Of a stretch of DNA of 64,000 bases, positions 33,775-48,289 are shown one piece after another. Source of the DNA: Portunus trituberculatus (lineage: Eukaryota; Arthropoda; Malacostraca; Decapoda; Portunidae); assembly GCF_017591435.1 (NCBI RefSeq), contig NC_059283.1:7388512-7452511 (forward strand). Direction: 5' to 3'. Below the pieces are notes generated by a model. The model was not told the DNA's origin, made no database searches, and was given only the letters and a program-made list of their open reading frames with translations. A program made the position numbers and the translations under genes. Position 1 is the stretch's first letter. Each line of letters starts with the position of its first letter.

Positions 33775-34715
33775 TTGCAGAGCAACGATAACAAATTTTA
33801 CTAAACAATGTAACTATTCTTTGCTGCTATAAGTTTAAGACGAAAAAATAAAGCATAAGAGCGAGGAAAAACTAAACCATTTTTTTCCACGCGTTTTCTT
33901 TTTAAATAATAGAAAGAAATACTACAGTGGGAAACGATAACAAGTACTGTAAACTAAACAATCTAGCTATTCTTTGCTATTACAAAATTAACCCTTCAGT
34001 ACTGGGACACATTTTTATCTTGCGTTTTGGGTATGATTACACGATTTTATTGACATTAGGAGGGGTCTATGGAAGTCAGAAGATTAATGCCCACTGTCTT
34101 CACTATTTTAATCTCCAAATGAGTTTCTGAAGCTGCTTAAAATCACAAAATAGTAACTAGAATGAATTTGGAAACATATCATGGTACTGAAGGGGTTAAG
34201 ACGAAAACAAGTGAAGCACGAGAGCGAAAAAAACTAAACTAATTTCTTTTTACGTGTTTTCTCTTCAAATAATAAAACGAAATAGACTGAATAATGGTAA
34301 CAAATACTGTAAACTAAACAATCCAGCTGTTCTTTGCTATTACAAGTTTAAGACGAAAAGATTAAGCACAACAGCGAAAAAAGATAGACAATTTTTCACC
34401 AGTTTTCTCACTTAGTAAAAGAAATATACACACCAAATAATCCAGCCATTCTTTTCTATTGCAGATTAAAGATGAAAAAAGTTAAGTACGATACCACAAA
34501 AATCATAGCAAATCAGTTATTTTTCAACCAATATTTTCTCTTTAAATAGCAAAAAGAAATACAGTGAGAAACAATAATAAACACTATAAACTAAGCAAAT
34601 CAGCTATTCTTTGCTATAACATGTTTAAAATTGAGTAGATTAAAGAACATTGGCCAAAAAATTAAATTCATACTTTTTTCAACCAGTTTTCTCTCTAAAT
34701 AGCGAGAAATACAGT
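33775..34715. repeat. degenerate tandem repeat of about 120-160 bp, five units
   Basis: Units share a CTAAACAATC.AGCTATTC core, TTTGCTATTACAAGTTTAAG, ACGAAAA.ATTAAGCA, and a TTTTCAACCAGTTTTCTC-like block before the next unit. The shared TTAA lies at 33,835, 34,348, 34,466 and 34,625 in uninterrupted units. In the second unit this TTAA carries MITE copy 6. The array is diverged, so it predates the insertion. Confidence 0.8.
33988..34199 (+). mobile_element. TTAA-flanked MITE family, copy 6 (best preserved)
   Basis: TTAA lies at both ends (33,988 and 34,196). The 5' end is CCCTTCAGTACTGGGACAC and the 3' end is ATCATGGTACTGAAGGGG. These give imperfect terminal inverted repeats of about 24 bp, the outer 11 (CCCTTCAGTAC) exact. 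No open frame of note, so it is non-autonomous. Sister tandem units supply four empty sites with a single TTAA, showing that TTAA was duplicated on insertion. Confidence 0.9.
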
Positions 34716-34969
34716 GAATCAATAAGCTCTTGACGAGGCAGGAAAGACGCAAGACCCTAACCAGGACTCTCCACTCAAATTACCCTACAGGAGGTGGAAG
34801 ATGTGTGCAATTACCTCGTTTATCCCTCACAATGAAAGAGACGGACAAGTGTACTTATCTCTCCCTCCCCTCTCCCTTACTCTCCCCTTTTTACTTCACT
34901 CCCTTCCTCCTTCCCCTTATTTGTCTCTTATCTTGCATCTTATCTCACAGCTGTCCTTACTGTCTCTAT

Positions 34970-35822
<853 letters not shown>

Positions 35823-36125
35823 ATTTTCCTGAAGGTGATGTGAGCGACAGGTGATAATTGGCGCAGAGGCAGGTAACGTGCAGGTGATCAGCGGCAGGTG
35901 TTCCCAATCCTGAGTACCTTTGTAAAATGTAAACAAGTGCTCTTCTAATACACGATCTGTTGTTGTTTTTTTGGGAGAGGTTGTAATGTAGTCTATTGAG
36001 CTATTGAGATACGTATGTGTTTTTTTTTTTTTTTCATTTCATTGGCTTTTATTTATTTTTTTCTTGATACGCACCACACGTGTCTCCTAATGAAGTGAAC
36101 GAAAGACGAGCTGCATATTTTTCTT

Positions 36126-36137
36126 CTCTCTCTCCCT

Positions 36138-36210
<73 letters not shown>
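36126..36210. repeat. (TC)n with CCTCTC variants
   Basis: TC array with three CCCTCT interruptions at its left end. Confidence 0.95.
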
Positions 36211-36212
<2 letters not shown>

Positions 36213-37036
36213 TCTTCTATTTTGTCTCATTAAATTCATTATTCTCATTTGAGGAAGAAAAGTATTAGATTACTTGTTTTTTGTTGAAGTTAAAACGAAA
36301 AAAATGTGTAAGAAATGCAATTGACGTGACTTTACGTGGAAGTAAGAAAATATTATAATAACTACAATATCTTAACCTTCTTGTTTTTCCTTCGTGTTAT
36401 GTTCCGAAGTTTTTTTTACATGTTTTTCATCTTATTAATTTCAACCTCATTTCTTTGCCTTAATTATCGATCATATATTTTTTTCTAACGCACATTTTTT
36501 TTTTCTATATTCGTGTAAAGTAATAAATAGTAAATCTTTCTCTTTTCCTCTAATTCTTCTTTTTACTCCTTCTCCTCCTCCTCCTCCTCCTTCTTTTCCA
36601 TCTTTCACTCCACTACAGCCTCAACTAACACCACCACCACTACCACTCCTACCATCACCACCACCATCACCACCACGAACACTACCACCAGACCTCACCC
36701 AACAATAATATAAAAAATAATAAAATAAAATAAAATCGAGTCACCAAATTACCTTCCTTCTCACCTGCGCGCACCTTGCCTCGGTCGACTCATTAGGACT
36801 CAAGTAAGGACAAGTTAAAAGTTGGCTACGGTCTCCCAGGTAACGCCATCACCTGGAAAAGGCGCGGCACAAGTAACAAGGTGGAACTTCTGCCTAATAT
36901 CAGCCGGGGGAGTCTTCGAGAGAGGCGCTTAGGGGGGAGTGTAGTTCTTCAGTACTCGAGGGTGAAGTGTGGCGTTGTCGAGGTGAGGGAATTCAATCAA
37001 GCTAGGCCTCACCTTACGAATAAAGCGAGAAATAGT
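36211..37036. other. no gene seen
   Basis: T-rich to 36,600. A short degenerate ACC/CAC trinucleotide region lies at 36,630-36,690, followed by unique sequence. Confidence 0.5.
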
Positions 37037-37037
37037 T

Positions 37038-37097
<60 letters not shown>

Positions 37098-37342
37098 AAG
37101 AAAGAAAGAAAAGATTAAGGAAGGAGGGAAGGAAGGAAGGAAGGAAGGAAGAAAAAAACGAAAGAAAAAAAGTAAGAAAGAATAAAAGGAAAAGGAGAAA
37201 GAAAGAAAGAAAGAAAAAGAAAGAAACGAAGGAAGGAAGGAAGGAAAGAAGGAAGGAAGGATGGAAGGAAGGAAGGAGAGAAGGAAGAAAGGAAGGAAGG
37301 AAGGAAGGAAGGAAAAGAAAGAAAGAAAGAAAGAAAGAAAGA

Positions 37343-37374
<32 letters not shown>

Positions 37375-37388
37375 TAATAATAATAATA

Positions 37389-37452
<64 letters not shown>

Positions 37453-37467
37453 CTGAGTGTGTGCGTC

Positions 37468-37522
<55 letters not shown>
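37037..37522. repeat. purine tract (GA, GAAA, GGAA) joined to (GT)n
   Basis: GA runs from 37,037 to about 37,093. A mosaic of GAAA and GGAA tetramers follows to about 37,375, then ATA triplets at 37,374-37,391. GT follows at 37,390-37,450 and 37,473-37,522. The first 340 bp are almost entirely purine on the plus strand. Confidence 0.93.
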
Positions 37523-38418
<896 letters not shown>

Positions 38419-38970
38419 AGGCCAGGCAATGTGTGTGAGAGGGCGGCAAGCAATTAATGTAGAATACCATCAGACAATGGCCGCTTACAAATGACTTTTC
38501 ATAATTCTCAACGCGAACACTCCGAGTACACAAAACACTATAATAGTTATTTTTTCCCTCCACGACTGACAATATGCACCGCTCCCTTCTCTCCCTCCCC
38601 GGCCCGCTGCTGCCCTCCAGAAGCCGCCTTGGGGTCATAAAATCTGCCTTAGAGCACATGCAAAAAAAAACAAGGGAAAATACAGGGAGGGAAAACTGGA
38701 CGAACAAAAACATGCAAAAGTTTCCCTAAAAAAAAAAAAAAAATAGCATTCATTCCCCAAAAGCAGAAAAGCGAGAGAGTATATATTGTACATCTCTGCA
38801 ACGCGCGAATATACTACTGCACTACCTTTTCTCCCTTTTAATGTTCTTTTTATATATGTTCGTTTTCCATTAATAGAACAGCAGGGAGCCTCAAAAGGTG
38901 TTCCCGTCACTGGACGCTCTGTCGCATGCATTGGCCTCGTAATTCACGGATTGGAGATTTCTGCATCGCT

Positions 38971-38972
<2 letters not shown>

Positions 38973-39029
<57 letters not shown>
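38973..39029. repeat. (GT)n microsatellite
   Basis: Perfect GT array. The surrounding sequence (38,415-38,972 and 39,030-39,447) shows no gene. Confidence 0.96.
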
Positions 39030-39031
<2 letters not shown>

Positions 39032-39447
39032 AAAGTGCCATGTCCCCGTGCATACACTCGACTCAGAATTGTTTGTCAGTTCAGTTTATTTACGATTTTC
39101 ATACAACCTTCAAAAGCACATTCATAATTTTCAGTCCTGGCTTTTCTCCCTCACCCTTACTCACTCTCCCTAGCCTTCACACACTTACCCTCCCTCCTGA
39201 TCCCTTCTTCCCCCTTCTCCACCCCTTCTCCTCCCGTCAACCTCTATTCCCGCCCTGCTTCACCTCTCCACTTCCATCTGCCAAGCGCTGAGGCCTAATA
39301 CCCAACGCTCCCCTTGTACAATGCCCCACACCTCGGCCTCTCTCGCCGCTATCTTAAAAGCACCCTGATAAGCTCAAGTCCGTGGGTGCCTGCTTTGCCT
39401 CAGCCTGCGTAACTAGTGTGTCAGTGAGGAGGAGGAGAGAAGTTGGA

Positions 39448-39860
39448 GGAGATAGAACACAAGGATACAAAAGGGAAATGAGAGATAATGGAGGAAAGAA
39501 AATTGTAAAGCAGAATGTGGGAATAAAAGAAGGAAAGAAAGGAAAGAAAAGAAGAGTCAGAGAAAGAGAAGGAGGAAAGAAGGAGGAGAAAGAGATAGAA
39601 CACAAGAATATGAGGGGAAAATGAGAGGTAATGAAGGAAAGAAAATTGTGAAGCAGAATGTGGGAATAAAAGAATTGAAAGGAAAGAAGCGAAGAGCCAG
39701 AGGAGAAATAGAAAGAGAAGAAAAGAAAGAAAGGATAGAACACAATAAAACGAAGGGGAAAATTAGAGGTAATGAAGAAGAGAAAATTATAAGAATGTAA
39801 GAATAAAATAAATGAGATGAAAGAAAAGAAGAACCAGAGGAATGAGTGAATGAAAGAACG
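39448..39860. repeat. purine-rich tandem repeat, about 142 bp period, three units
   Basis: Units start at GATAGAACACAA near 39,451, 39,594 and 39,734. Each carries GGAAAATGAGAGGTAATG, GAAAATTGTAAAGCAGAATG (the third decayed) and an AAAGAAGAGCCAGAG-like block. The parallel minus-strand frames (Phe/Ser/Leu-rich) are periodic because the DNA is periodic. Confidence 0.8.
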
Positions 39861-40082
39861 AATGAAAGGAAAGAAGAGAAAAGCAAGAGAAGAAGGAATG
39901 TGCGTTGGGGGAAGGCAATGAGGGAATGAAGGGAGAGTAAGAGAGAGAGGGAGAGAGAAGGAGGGAGGGTCGAGAGAGGAAGTGAGTAGCAAGGGTTGGA
40001 ACACAAAATTTAATGGCATAAAAAGTGAGGTTAAGAGAGCGGGACTTGGATAAGCAGTGATGCCTTAATGGTGATGTAATGT

Positions 40083-40152
40083 GAGAGGGCTGGGAGAGAG
40101 CTGGGAGAGGGCGAGGAGAGGACTGGGAGAGGGCTGGGAGAGGGCGCTGCTT
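40083..40152. repeat. short GAGAGGGCTGG tandem repeat
   Basis: About five imperfect copies of a 13-15 bp unit reading CTGGGAGAGGG. Confidence 0.75.
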
Positions 40153-40269
40153 AATGTAATGGAGAACACTGAGAAGGAGAGGAAGAGGGAGGGACATGTG
40201 TTATGGAAGTGACTGAAACATAAGAAAAAGGCAAATAAAAAGTAAATTAAAGCAAATGAATATGCACCT

Positions 40270-41290
40270 TGTTGTGGGAGAGACAGTAAGGAAATTAGAC
40301 TCAAGAAATTAGACTCAACAAATTAGACACAAGAAATTAGACTCAACAAAATAGACTCAAGAAATTAGTCTCAAAAATTTGGACTCACGGAATTTGCCTC
40401 AAGAAATTAGACTCGAAAAAATAAGCTCTAGAAAATTAGACTCATGAACATTAGACTCAAGAAATTGGGCTCGAGAAATTGGACTTAAGAAATTAGACTT
40501 AAGAAATTAGACTCAAGAAATTAGACTTAGGAAATTGGACTCAAGAAATTAGACTCAAGAAATTACTCAAGAAATTGGACTCAAGAAATTAGAATTACGA
40601 AATTAAGTTCAAGAAATTAAACTCAAGAATCTAAACTCAAGAAATTGGACTCACGAAATTAGTCTCAAGAAATTGGACTCAAGAAATTAGACTCAAGAAA
40701 TTAGACTCAAGAAATTGGATTCAAGAAATTGGACTCAAGAAATTAGACTCAAGAAATTAGACTCGAGAATTTAAACTCAAGGAATTAGACTCAAGAAATT
40801 AGACTCAAAAATTGAAATCACGAAATTAGTCATAAGAAATTGGACTCAAGAAATTGGACTCATGAAATTAGTCTCAAGAAATTAGACTTAAGAAATTAGA
40901 CTCGAGAATTACTCAAGAAATTAGACTCAAGAAATTAGACTCAAGAAATTAGACTCAAGAAATTAGACTCGAGAATTACTCAAGAAATTAGACTCGAGTA
41001 ATTAGACTCAAGAAATTAAACTCAAGAAATTAGACTAAAAAAATTAGACTCAAAAAATTACTCAAGAAACTGGACTCAAGAAAATTAGACTCAACATATT
41101 AGACTTAAGAAATTTGACTCAAGACCATTAGACTCTAAAATCTAAACTTAAGAAATTGAACTCACGAAATTAGTCTCAAGAAATTAGTCTCAAGAAATTA
41201 GACTCAAGAAATTGGACTCTAGAAATTAGACTTTAGAAATTAGACTCAGAAAATAGACTGAAGAAATTAGACTAATGAAATAAGACTGAA
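40270..41290. repeat. 1 kb minisatellite of 14 bp units (GAAATTAGACTCAA)
   Basis: About 70 units of GAAATTAGACTCAA recur with point variants: TTGGACTC for TTAGACTC, TCTCAA for ACTCAA, and CTCGAGAATT. Dropped bases shift the frame. No single frame stays open, so this is not a protein repeat. Two subtypes (TTAGACTC and TTGGACTC) alternate along the array. Confidence 0.92.
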
Positions 41291-43059
<1,769 letters not shown>

Positions 43060-43450
43060 TGGTGGTGGTAACATAGTGGATAAGTGGCATAGTGGATAAG
43101 GTGGTGAGCGTGGGATAGGGCAGACGTCCACGCGTAGGTTCGAATACCACCACGTACAGCCTAAAACACTTTGCCATTTGTCGAGCGGTTTTAAGTTGCC
43201 TACATATCACCGTGATACCCAGGCTCTAAGTAGTTACACTCAAGATGAGCTCATCTTGAGTGTAACTACTTAGAACCTGGGTATCGCAGGCAATTTTATT
43301 TGTAGTGGTACCCATATTATGGGCCCTAATATGGGTACCACTACAAATAAAATTGCCTGCGCCACTAATGGGCGGAAGCTGAACAGCGCTTCCCATACAC
43401 TCGTCAAGTGTGCCTACGGACGCTATAAGCCTTACCGTTAAAAAAAAAAG
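43060..43450 (+). mobile_element. tRNA-derived SINE with internal inverted insertion
   Basis: The tRNA-like head has A-box-like TGGCATAGTGGATAAGG (43,085-43,101, preceded by a near-duplicate CATAGTGGATAAG) and B-box-like AGGTTCGAATACC (43,136-43,148). The body ends in GTTAAAAAAAAAA near 43,438-43,449. Between body and tail sit two adjoining inverted repeats (43,214-43,285 and 43,286-43,360). The copy at 63,456-63,625 lacks them. Pol III transcription and LINE-driven retroposition are expected from the family type. Confidence 0.78.
43214..43360. repeat. two adjoining near-perfect palindromes inside the SINE
   Basis: Palindrome 1 is 43,214-43,285. Arms of about 36 bp meet at GAGCTC with one mismatch (GGCTC versus the complement of GAACC). 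Palindrome 2 has 34 bp arms 43,286-43,319 and 43,327-43,360 around TGGGCCC. Order is X, inverted X, inverted Y, Y. Confidence 0.93.
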
Positions 43451-43569
43451 TTTTTTTTTTATTTATACCATGCAGGTGTATTTTTTTACTTCATCGATTT
43501 GCTTTATTTAATTTTGTATCTTTCTTTGTTATTTTTACTGTATTTCATTTTTTCTTTTTTTCTACCTGC

Positions 43570-44100
43570 ATTTCGCTTCAGCAGCACTTTAAATCTAATA
43601 TACCCATTAATGTGTAGCGTACGTGATGGGGAAACACGAGCGGATGCAGAGGAATGTATATTTGTGTTTTCTTATCACTCACTCTACACATTTTCTAGAT
43701 ATACAAAACATGCCTACCTATAGTTCACGGCATCCTAGCAACACTCTTCTTTATTTCCATCTCCCATACAATTTAACCATTACAGTTCCCTTCAGCAACA
43801 CATTGCAACTAATATACCCACCTCAATTTTACCTCATTTTTAACTATTTGCGGCTCCCATACCTTCTTTCACCATTTCAGTTCACTTCAGCAATAATTCA
43901 CCTCTAATATACCCATCCAAATTTCACCTCATTTCTAACTATTTCCATCTCCAATACTTTCTTTCACCAATCCAGTTCACTTCATCAACACTTCACCTCT
44001 AATATACACATTCAAAGTTCACCTCATTTCTATTTATCCCATACCTTCTGTCACCAATCCAGTTTACTACAGCAACAATTCATTTCTAATTCAAGTCATC
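43570..44100. repeat. 95 bp tandem repeat, about four units plus an outlying one
   Basis: TTCAGCAACA..TTCACCTCTAATATAC-type starts lie at 43,791, 43,886, 43,981 and about 44,067, with a related stretch near 43,577. Units share CCATCC.AATTTCACCTCATTT, CTATTTCCATCTCC and ACCTTCTTTCACCA.TCCAG. No frame is conserved. Confidence 0.8.
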
Positions 44101-45905
44101 CTAACAAACCCCACCTTTAAAAGCAACATCTCATCTGCTTTCCTTCACAATTTCAAGCTTAAAGTCACCAAACACAACACGGCATTATATTTTCCTTTGG
44201 CTTATGATTTTGTGTTGAATGTTCTCATATCAAGGGATTCAGTGACACATGAAGCGTTCACTACTCCCTTGACATCTTCTCCCTCCTGACGCCACAGTTT
44301 GGTCTGAAAAAAATCAGTAAAGACTATAACGCCATTTGCGAAACGACCCGAAGCTCCATCACGGAATTAACGTTGGGGAAATAAAAAGTAAAGATACGAG
44401 GAGAAATAATACGACAATGAGTCAAAATTATCACAAGTTACGACTGCAGGAACCGGTCGTAAAGTGTAAGAAAAAAGTGTTGAATTGAGTTGTTACATGA
44501 GAGAGTGTTGGAAAAAAGGTAATAGTAAGTGGCTTTTTTATTATACTATTTCATCGACTCCTGCTTAGTAAATTTTTGGGTTTGATGAGTGTGAATCGGT
44601 TTTATCTTCTCCTTTTTCCCCTTTTTCCTTCTCTCTATTTCTTCCTTCTTCTCTCCTCCCCTTTCTCTTCCTTCTCCCTCTAAAACTGTTATTGTATTCA
44701 TTACTTTATCCTACCTTACCATATTTTATCTTCCAACAAGTATATTATTACTCAACTCCTTACTTTACCTCCCTCTAACCCACATCAAAGCGCTCATCTA
44801 CCTTACTGTATGTTTCCTTCCTTCTCCTCTTATACACCACTTCCCCCGTCCCCTTAACAGCAGCAAGCCATAACACCGCCCATCATCACTCTGGCGGCGC
44901 CTAAGACAGCAATACCGTAAATATCCCCGCAGCACATCACCCGTGGAAAGTCTTCATACTCTCGCTTTATACAGACACATAAAATCCTCCTCCGCTTCTA
45001 TGCGAACACGACTCTTAGAAATTTGCATCCCTTGGTATACTCTGTGAGGAAGCGTAGGCCGGGGGGGATGTACACACACTTGGAGTCCTTCTGAGGATAT
45101 GACTGCATGGAGCGTTGAGCCGTGAAAGGGAAGAGAGGAAAAATATGAAAGAAGGGTAAAGTTAGCGTTATCCCAGGTGGTGGTGAGTCAGTGGGAGAGT
45201 GTGAGGGAGATTGGTAAGTGGTGAGTGACGGACGGCGAAGCAAATAGGAATACAGATTAAGATGTTTGAGAGGAACTTGTTTTGATAAGGAGCGAGTACT
45301 GGTGGTGGTGGTGGTGGTGGTGGAGGCATAAGCAGTGGAGAGTGTCTGGTACTTGTTATAGTTTAGATAAAGTGGAGGGGACTAAGTGGGAGGAGTCTAG
45401 ATAACGAGAGGAAGAGGGAAGAGGGAAAAAATTAAGATAGAAGTAGAGAATGAGTGAAGAGTCGGAACCGAGATGAAATATGAGACAGAAAGGCATAAAC
45501 ATCTTTACAGATACTCAGGGAAAAAGAGGAGGAGGAAGAGGAGGAGGAGGAGGAGGATATAAAGAAGGACAGGATGGAGTGAGTAGTAAAAGGAAGAAGA
45601 CTGAGAGGAGGAAGAGAAGGAAGAGGGAGGAGTGAGGAAAAAAAAAAAGACATGCAACACAAGAGAACATTTCCTGCCTCTCTCTTCACACGCCACACCC
45701 TCCTCCAGCCCACTTGTTCCTCTTACCCTTTATCCGTCTTCCATCCTCCTCCTCCTCCTCCTCCTCCTCCTTCTAGTCCTTCCTCGTCCTACACACATTC
45801 AATCACATTTCACTGAAGCACCACAAAGAGAAATACACGAGAAATAAAGTAAAGTACACGAGAAAACCAACAAAATTCAACTGGGAACGAAAAAAAAAGT
45901 AAATA
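44101..45905. other. no gene seen; GGT, GGA and CTC runs
   Basis: GGT lies at 45,301-45,323, GGA-rich at 45,526-45,557 and CTC at 45,746-45,772. The rest is mixed sequence, pyrimidine-rich at 44,600-44,850 and purine-rich at 45,390-45,650. No coding feature is recognised. Confidence 0.5.
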
Positions 45906-45924
45906 ACACACACACACACACACA

Positions 45925-45977
<53 letters not shown>
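45906..45977. repeat. (AC)n joined to (CT)n
   Basis: AC runs from 45,906 to 45,926 and passes directly into CT to 45,977. Confidence 0.95.
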
Positions 45978-45980
<3 letters not shown>

Positions 45981-45999
45981 CAAAATAATTAATGTAAAC

Positions 46000-46660
46000 A
46001 CAAAAATAAAAACACAAACCATAAGAAAATTCACACAGAAATAAAATAAATAGATAAATATGACAAACACATGAGAAACACTGCAAAAATAAGACAAATT
46101 AATCACACTAATCCCAAAACAATAACAATGATAATGAAAAACGTAAGAAAAACAAAAACTATAAGAAAATATGAAGAAAAACAAGATAAATCGATAAATA
46201 TGGCAAATAGATATGAAAAAGCAAAAAAAACATACATGTTGACCACATTAATTCCAAAACAAAATCATAAAAATAATTAAAGGCAAAAAACACAGGCTAT
46301 AAGAAAATTTTAAGACGCAAGGTAAAACAAAAACTAAATAGACATGATAAACAGACAAGAAACACAACAACAATGTCACACAAACCACATAAAAAACGCT
46401 GAGAATGCAAAAAAAAAATTACTACAAGAGAATTCAAAGACTCAAGGCCCAAAAAAGGCTAGATAAACATGATGAACAAACAGACAAGAAAACAAACATA
46501 GAAACAGAAAACCACTAAAAAAACTCACTGTGAACACAAAAAACAAATCAACAAGAAGATTCAAAGACACAAGACAAACAAACTAGATAAACACGATAAC
46601 AAGCAAGAAACACAATCACAAAGTCACACAAACCACATCAATCCAGCAACACGAAGCGTC
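46000..46660. repeat. A/C-rich degenerate tandem repeat, about 130 bp period, five units
   Basis: ATAAGAAAAT-like words recur near 46,021, 46,161, 46,299, 46,424 and 46,552. GATAAATATG..AAACA and CACACTAATCCCAAAAC/CACACAAACCACAT-like blocks lie between. The high A content makes alignment by eye approximate. Confidence 0.6.
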
Positions 46661-46921
46661 AACCCTGGAATGGTTTGCATAAATACCCCGCTGAGAATTG
46701 TGGGAGGGAAACAGAGCGGAAATACCCTCTCTTTGTTCAGCTCTACGGCAGGTATCACTGTACTCTATAGCGGCACTGAGGAGAGAGGGGAGTGAGGGGA
46801 GAGAGGGGAAGAGAGGGAGAGTGGAGAGGGAAAGAAGGGGGGAAGCGTACTATGAAATTGAGCATTCACGCCACAAACCAGTGTTTAATGGAGCCGCTAA
46901 AAGTATTTGGCGTCAGCAGCT

Positions 46922-46923
<2 letters not shown>

Positions 46924-46965
<42 letters not shown>

Positions 46966-47030
46966 CATGATTCGTTACTACGCACAATTATTTAATCTTT
47001 TTGATACATTTTTTCCTCTCCCGGATTTGA

Positions 47031-47105
<75 letters not shown>

Positions 47106-47196
47106 AAATTCAATAATCCTCTTACAAAGCCTTTCGGAATGTTGTGACGTCGCTATGAAAGAGGAGAGAGGAAAGGGAGAGAAGAGAAAAATCATA

Positions 47197-47249
<53 letters not shown>
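46924..47249. repeat. (GA)n, (CT)n, (GA)n cluster
   Basis: GA 46,924-46,962, CT 47,034-47,101 and GA 47,202-47,249 lie within 330 bp in alternating sense, with unique spacers between. Confidence 0.95.
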
Positions 47250-47251
<2 letters not shown>

Positions 47252-47506
47252 ACACCTCTTATTTGATTACCAGAACTGTATACTGGATTTCATTTTATTT
47301 ATGTGTAAAGAAAAAAAAAACATTTATCTTTTAACATACAAATCTAAATTCCTTTTCTTGATTATTTTCGCTTCATTTTCCAACGCAAACTTTTCGAAAT
47401 CAATTATATCGCGAAACACAACAAAACACAACGTTACACAGTGGAAAACCCAGCAAAACCAATCATTAGAGCATCATTATACACGAATAAATAAGAGAAA
47501 ACAGAA

Positions 47507-47880
47507 TTGTCACTCCTTTGTCTATTATGGCTTCTGTAAACTAATGAAAATGATTTGGTATGGTGTTTAGAGTACAATAATGAAATAATAGCTGGAATGG
47601 GTTTTAAAGTACAATAGTAACTGGTATGGGTTTTAGACTGCAATGATAAAAGAACATCTGGTATGGCTTTTAGAGTACAAAAATAACTAGTATGGTATGT
47701 TTTTTTTAGAGTGCAAAATAACAGGTATATTAGTATGGGTTTTTAAAGTACAAAAATAACTGGCATGGGTTTTTAAAGTACAAAAATAACTGGCATGAGT
47801 TTTTAAAGTACAAAAATAACTGGCATGAGTTTTTAAAGTACAAAAATAACTGGCATGAGTTTTTAAAGTTCAATGATAGA
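47507..47880. repeat. 30 bp tandem repeat and its left flank
   Basis: Four near-exact 30 bp units (CTGGCATGAGTTTTTAAAGT plus ACAAAAATAA) lie at about 47,759-47,872. Looser copies extend back to about 47,540. The flank TTGTCTATTATGGCTTCTGT (47,518-47,537) recurs right of the SINE at 48,118, so a larger block was duplicated. Confidence 0.88.
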
Positions 47881-47902
47881 GGAACAACCGGTATTTTCAC
47901 TC

Positions 47903-48116
47903 TTTTTTTTTATACCATGTGGGCTTTTCACGGGAATCTCTGGGCTAAAGAAGGGTACTTTTTGGGGTATCTCCTATCTCAAAGCCCACCCGCTAGGATA
48001 CCATTGCCCCGAGTGAGGAAGCCCAACCTACAGTCGGACCGTGGACAGGATTCGAACCCGTGCGCTTGGAGACCCCTCGGACCACAAAGCGCGCATGGTT
48101 CCACTGTACCACGGCC
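47903..48116 (-). mobile_element. tRNA-derived SINE (Ser-tRNA-like head)
   Basis: On the minus strand the head starts GGCCGTGGTACAGTGGAACC (A-box-like). It has a long variable-arm-like GAGGGGTCTCC and B-box GGGTTCGAATCC followed by TGTCCACGG. The long variable arm is the reason for calling it Ser-like; the anticodon arm is damaged, so identity is tentative. The body ends CATGGTATAAAAAAAAA. Its flanks match an uninterrupted paralogous sequence near 47,515, with CTTTT as a possible short duplication. Confidence 0.8.
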
Positions 48117-48200
48117 TTTTGTCTATCATGGCTTCTGTAAACTAATAAAAATGATCAGGTATGGATTTTAGAGTACAATAATAAAGAAACATCTAGTGTA
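48117..48200. repeat. duplicated flank of the 30 bp array
   Basis: TTTTGTCTATCATGGCTTCT, then GTAAACTAATAAAAATGATC and TTTTAGAGTACAATAAT match 47,517-47,583 with few differences. This segment lies just right of the SINE. Confidence 0.85.
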
Positions 48201-48289
48201 AAGACAATAGCATAATGAAAGCTGCAAAAAATTAGAGTTACCAATTAAACATTAAATCAAAACCTATTCTAGTCAACTAAATTAAAAAT

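Noticed and set aside
39354..40019. Minus-strand frame of 221 codons with repeated FFPSF-like blocks
   Set aside because: The periodicity follows the 142 bp DNA repeat and purine bias; two overlapping frames show the same period.
40270..41290. CRISPR-like array
   Set aside because: The units are head-to-tail 14-mers with no unique spacers, in a eukaryotic context.
48034..48116. Functional tRNA-Ser gene on the minus strand
   Set aside because: The anticodon arm is damaged and a SINE body with a poly-A tail follows, so it is a retroposon head.
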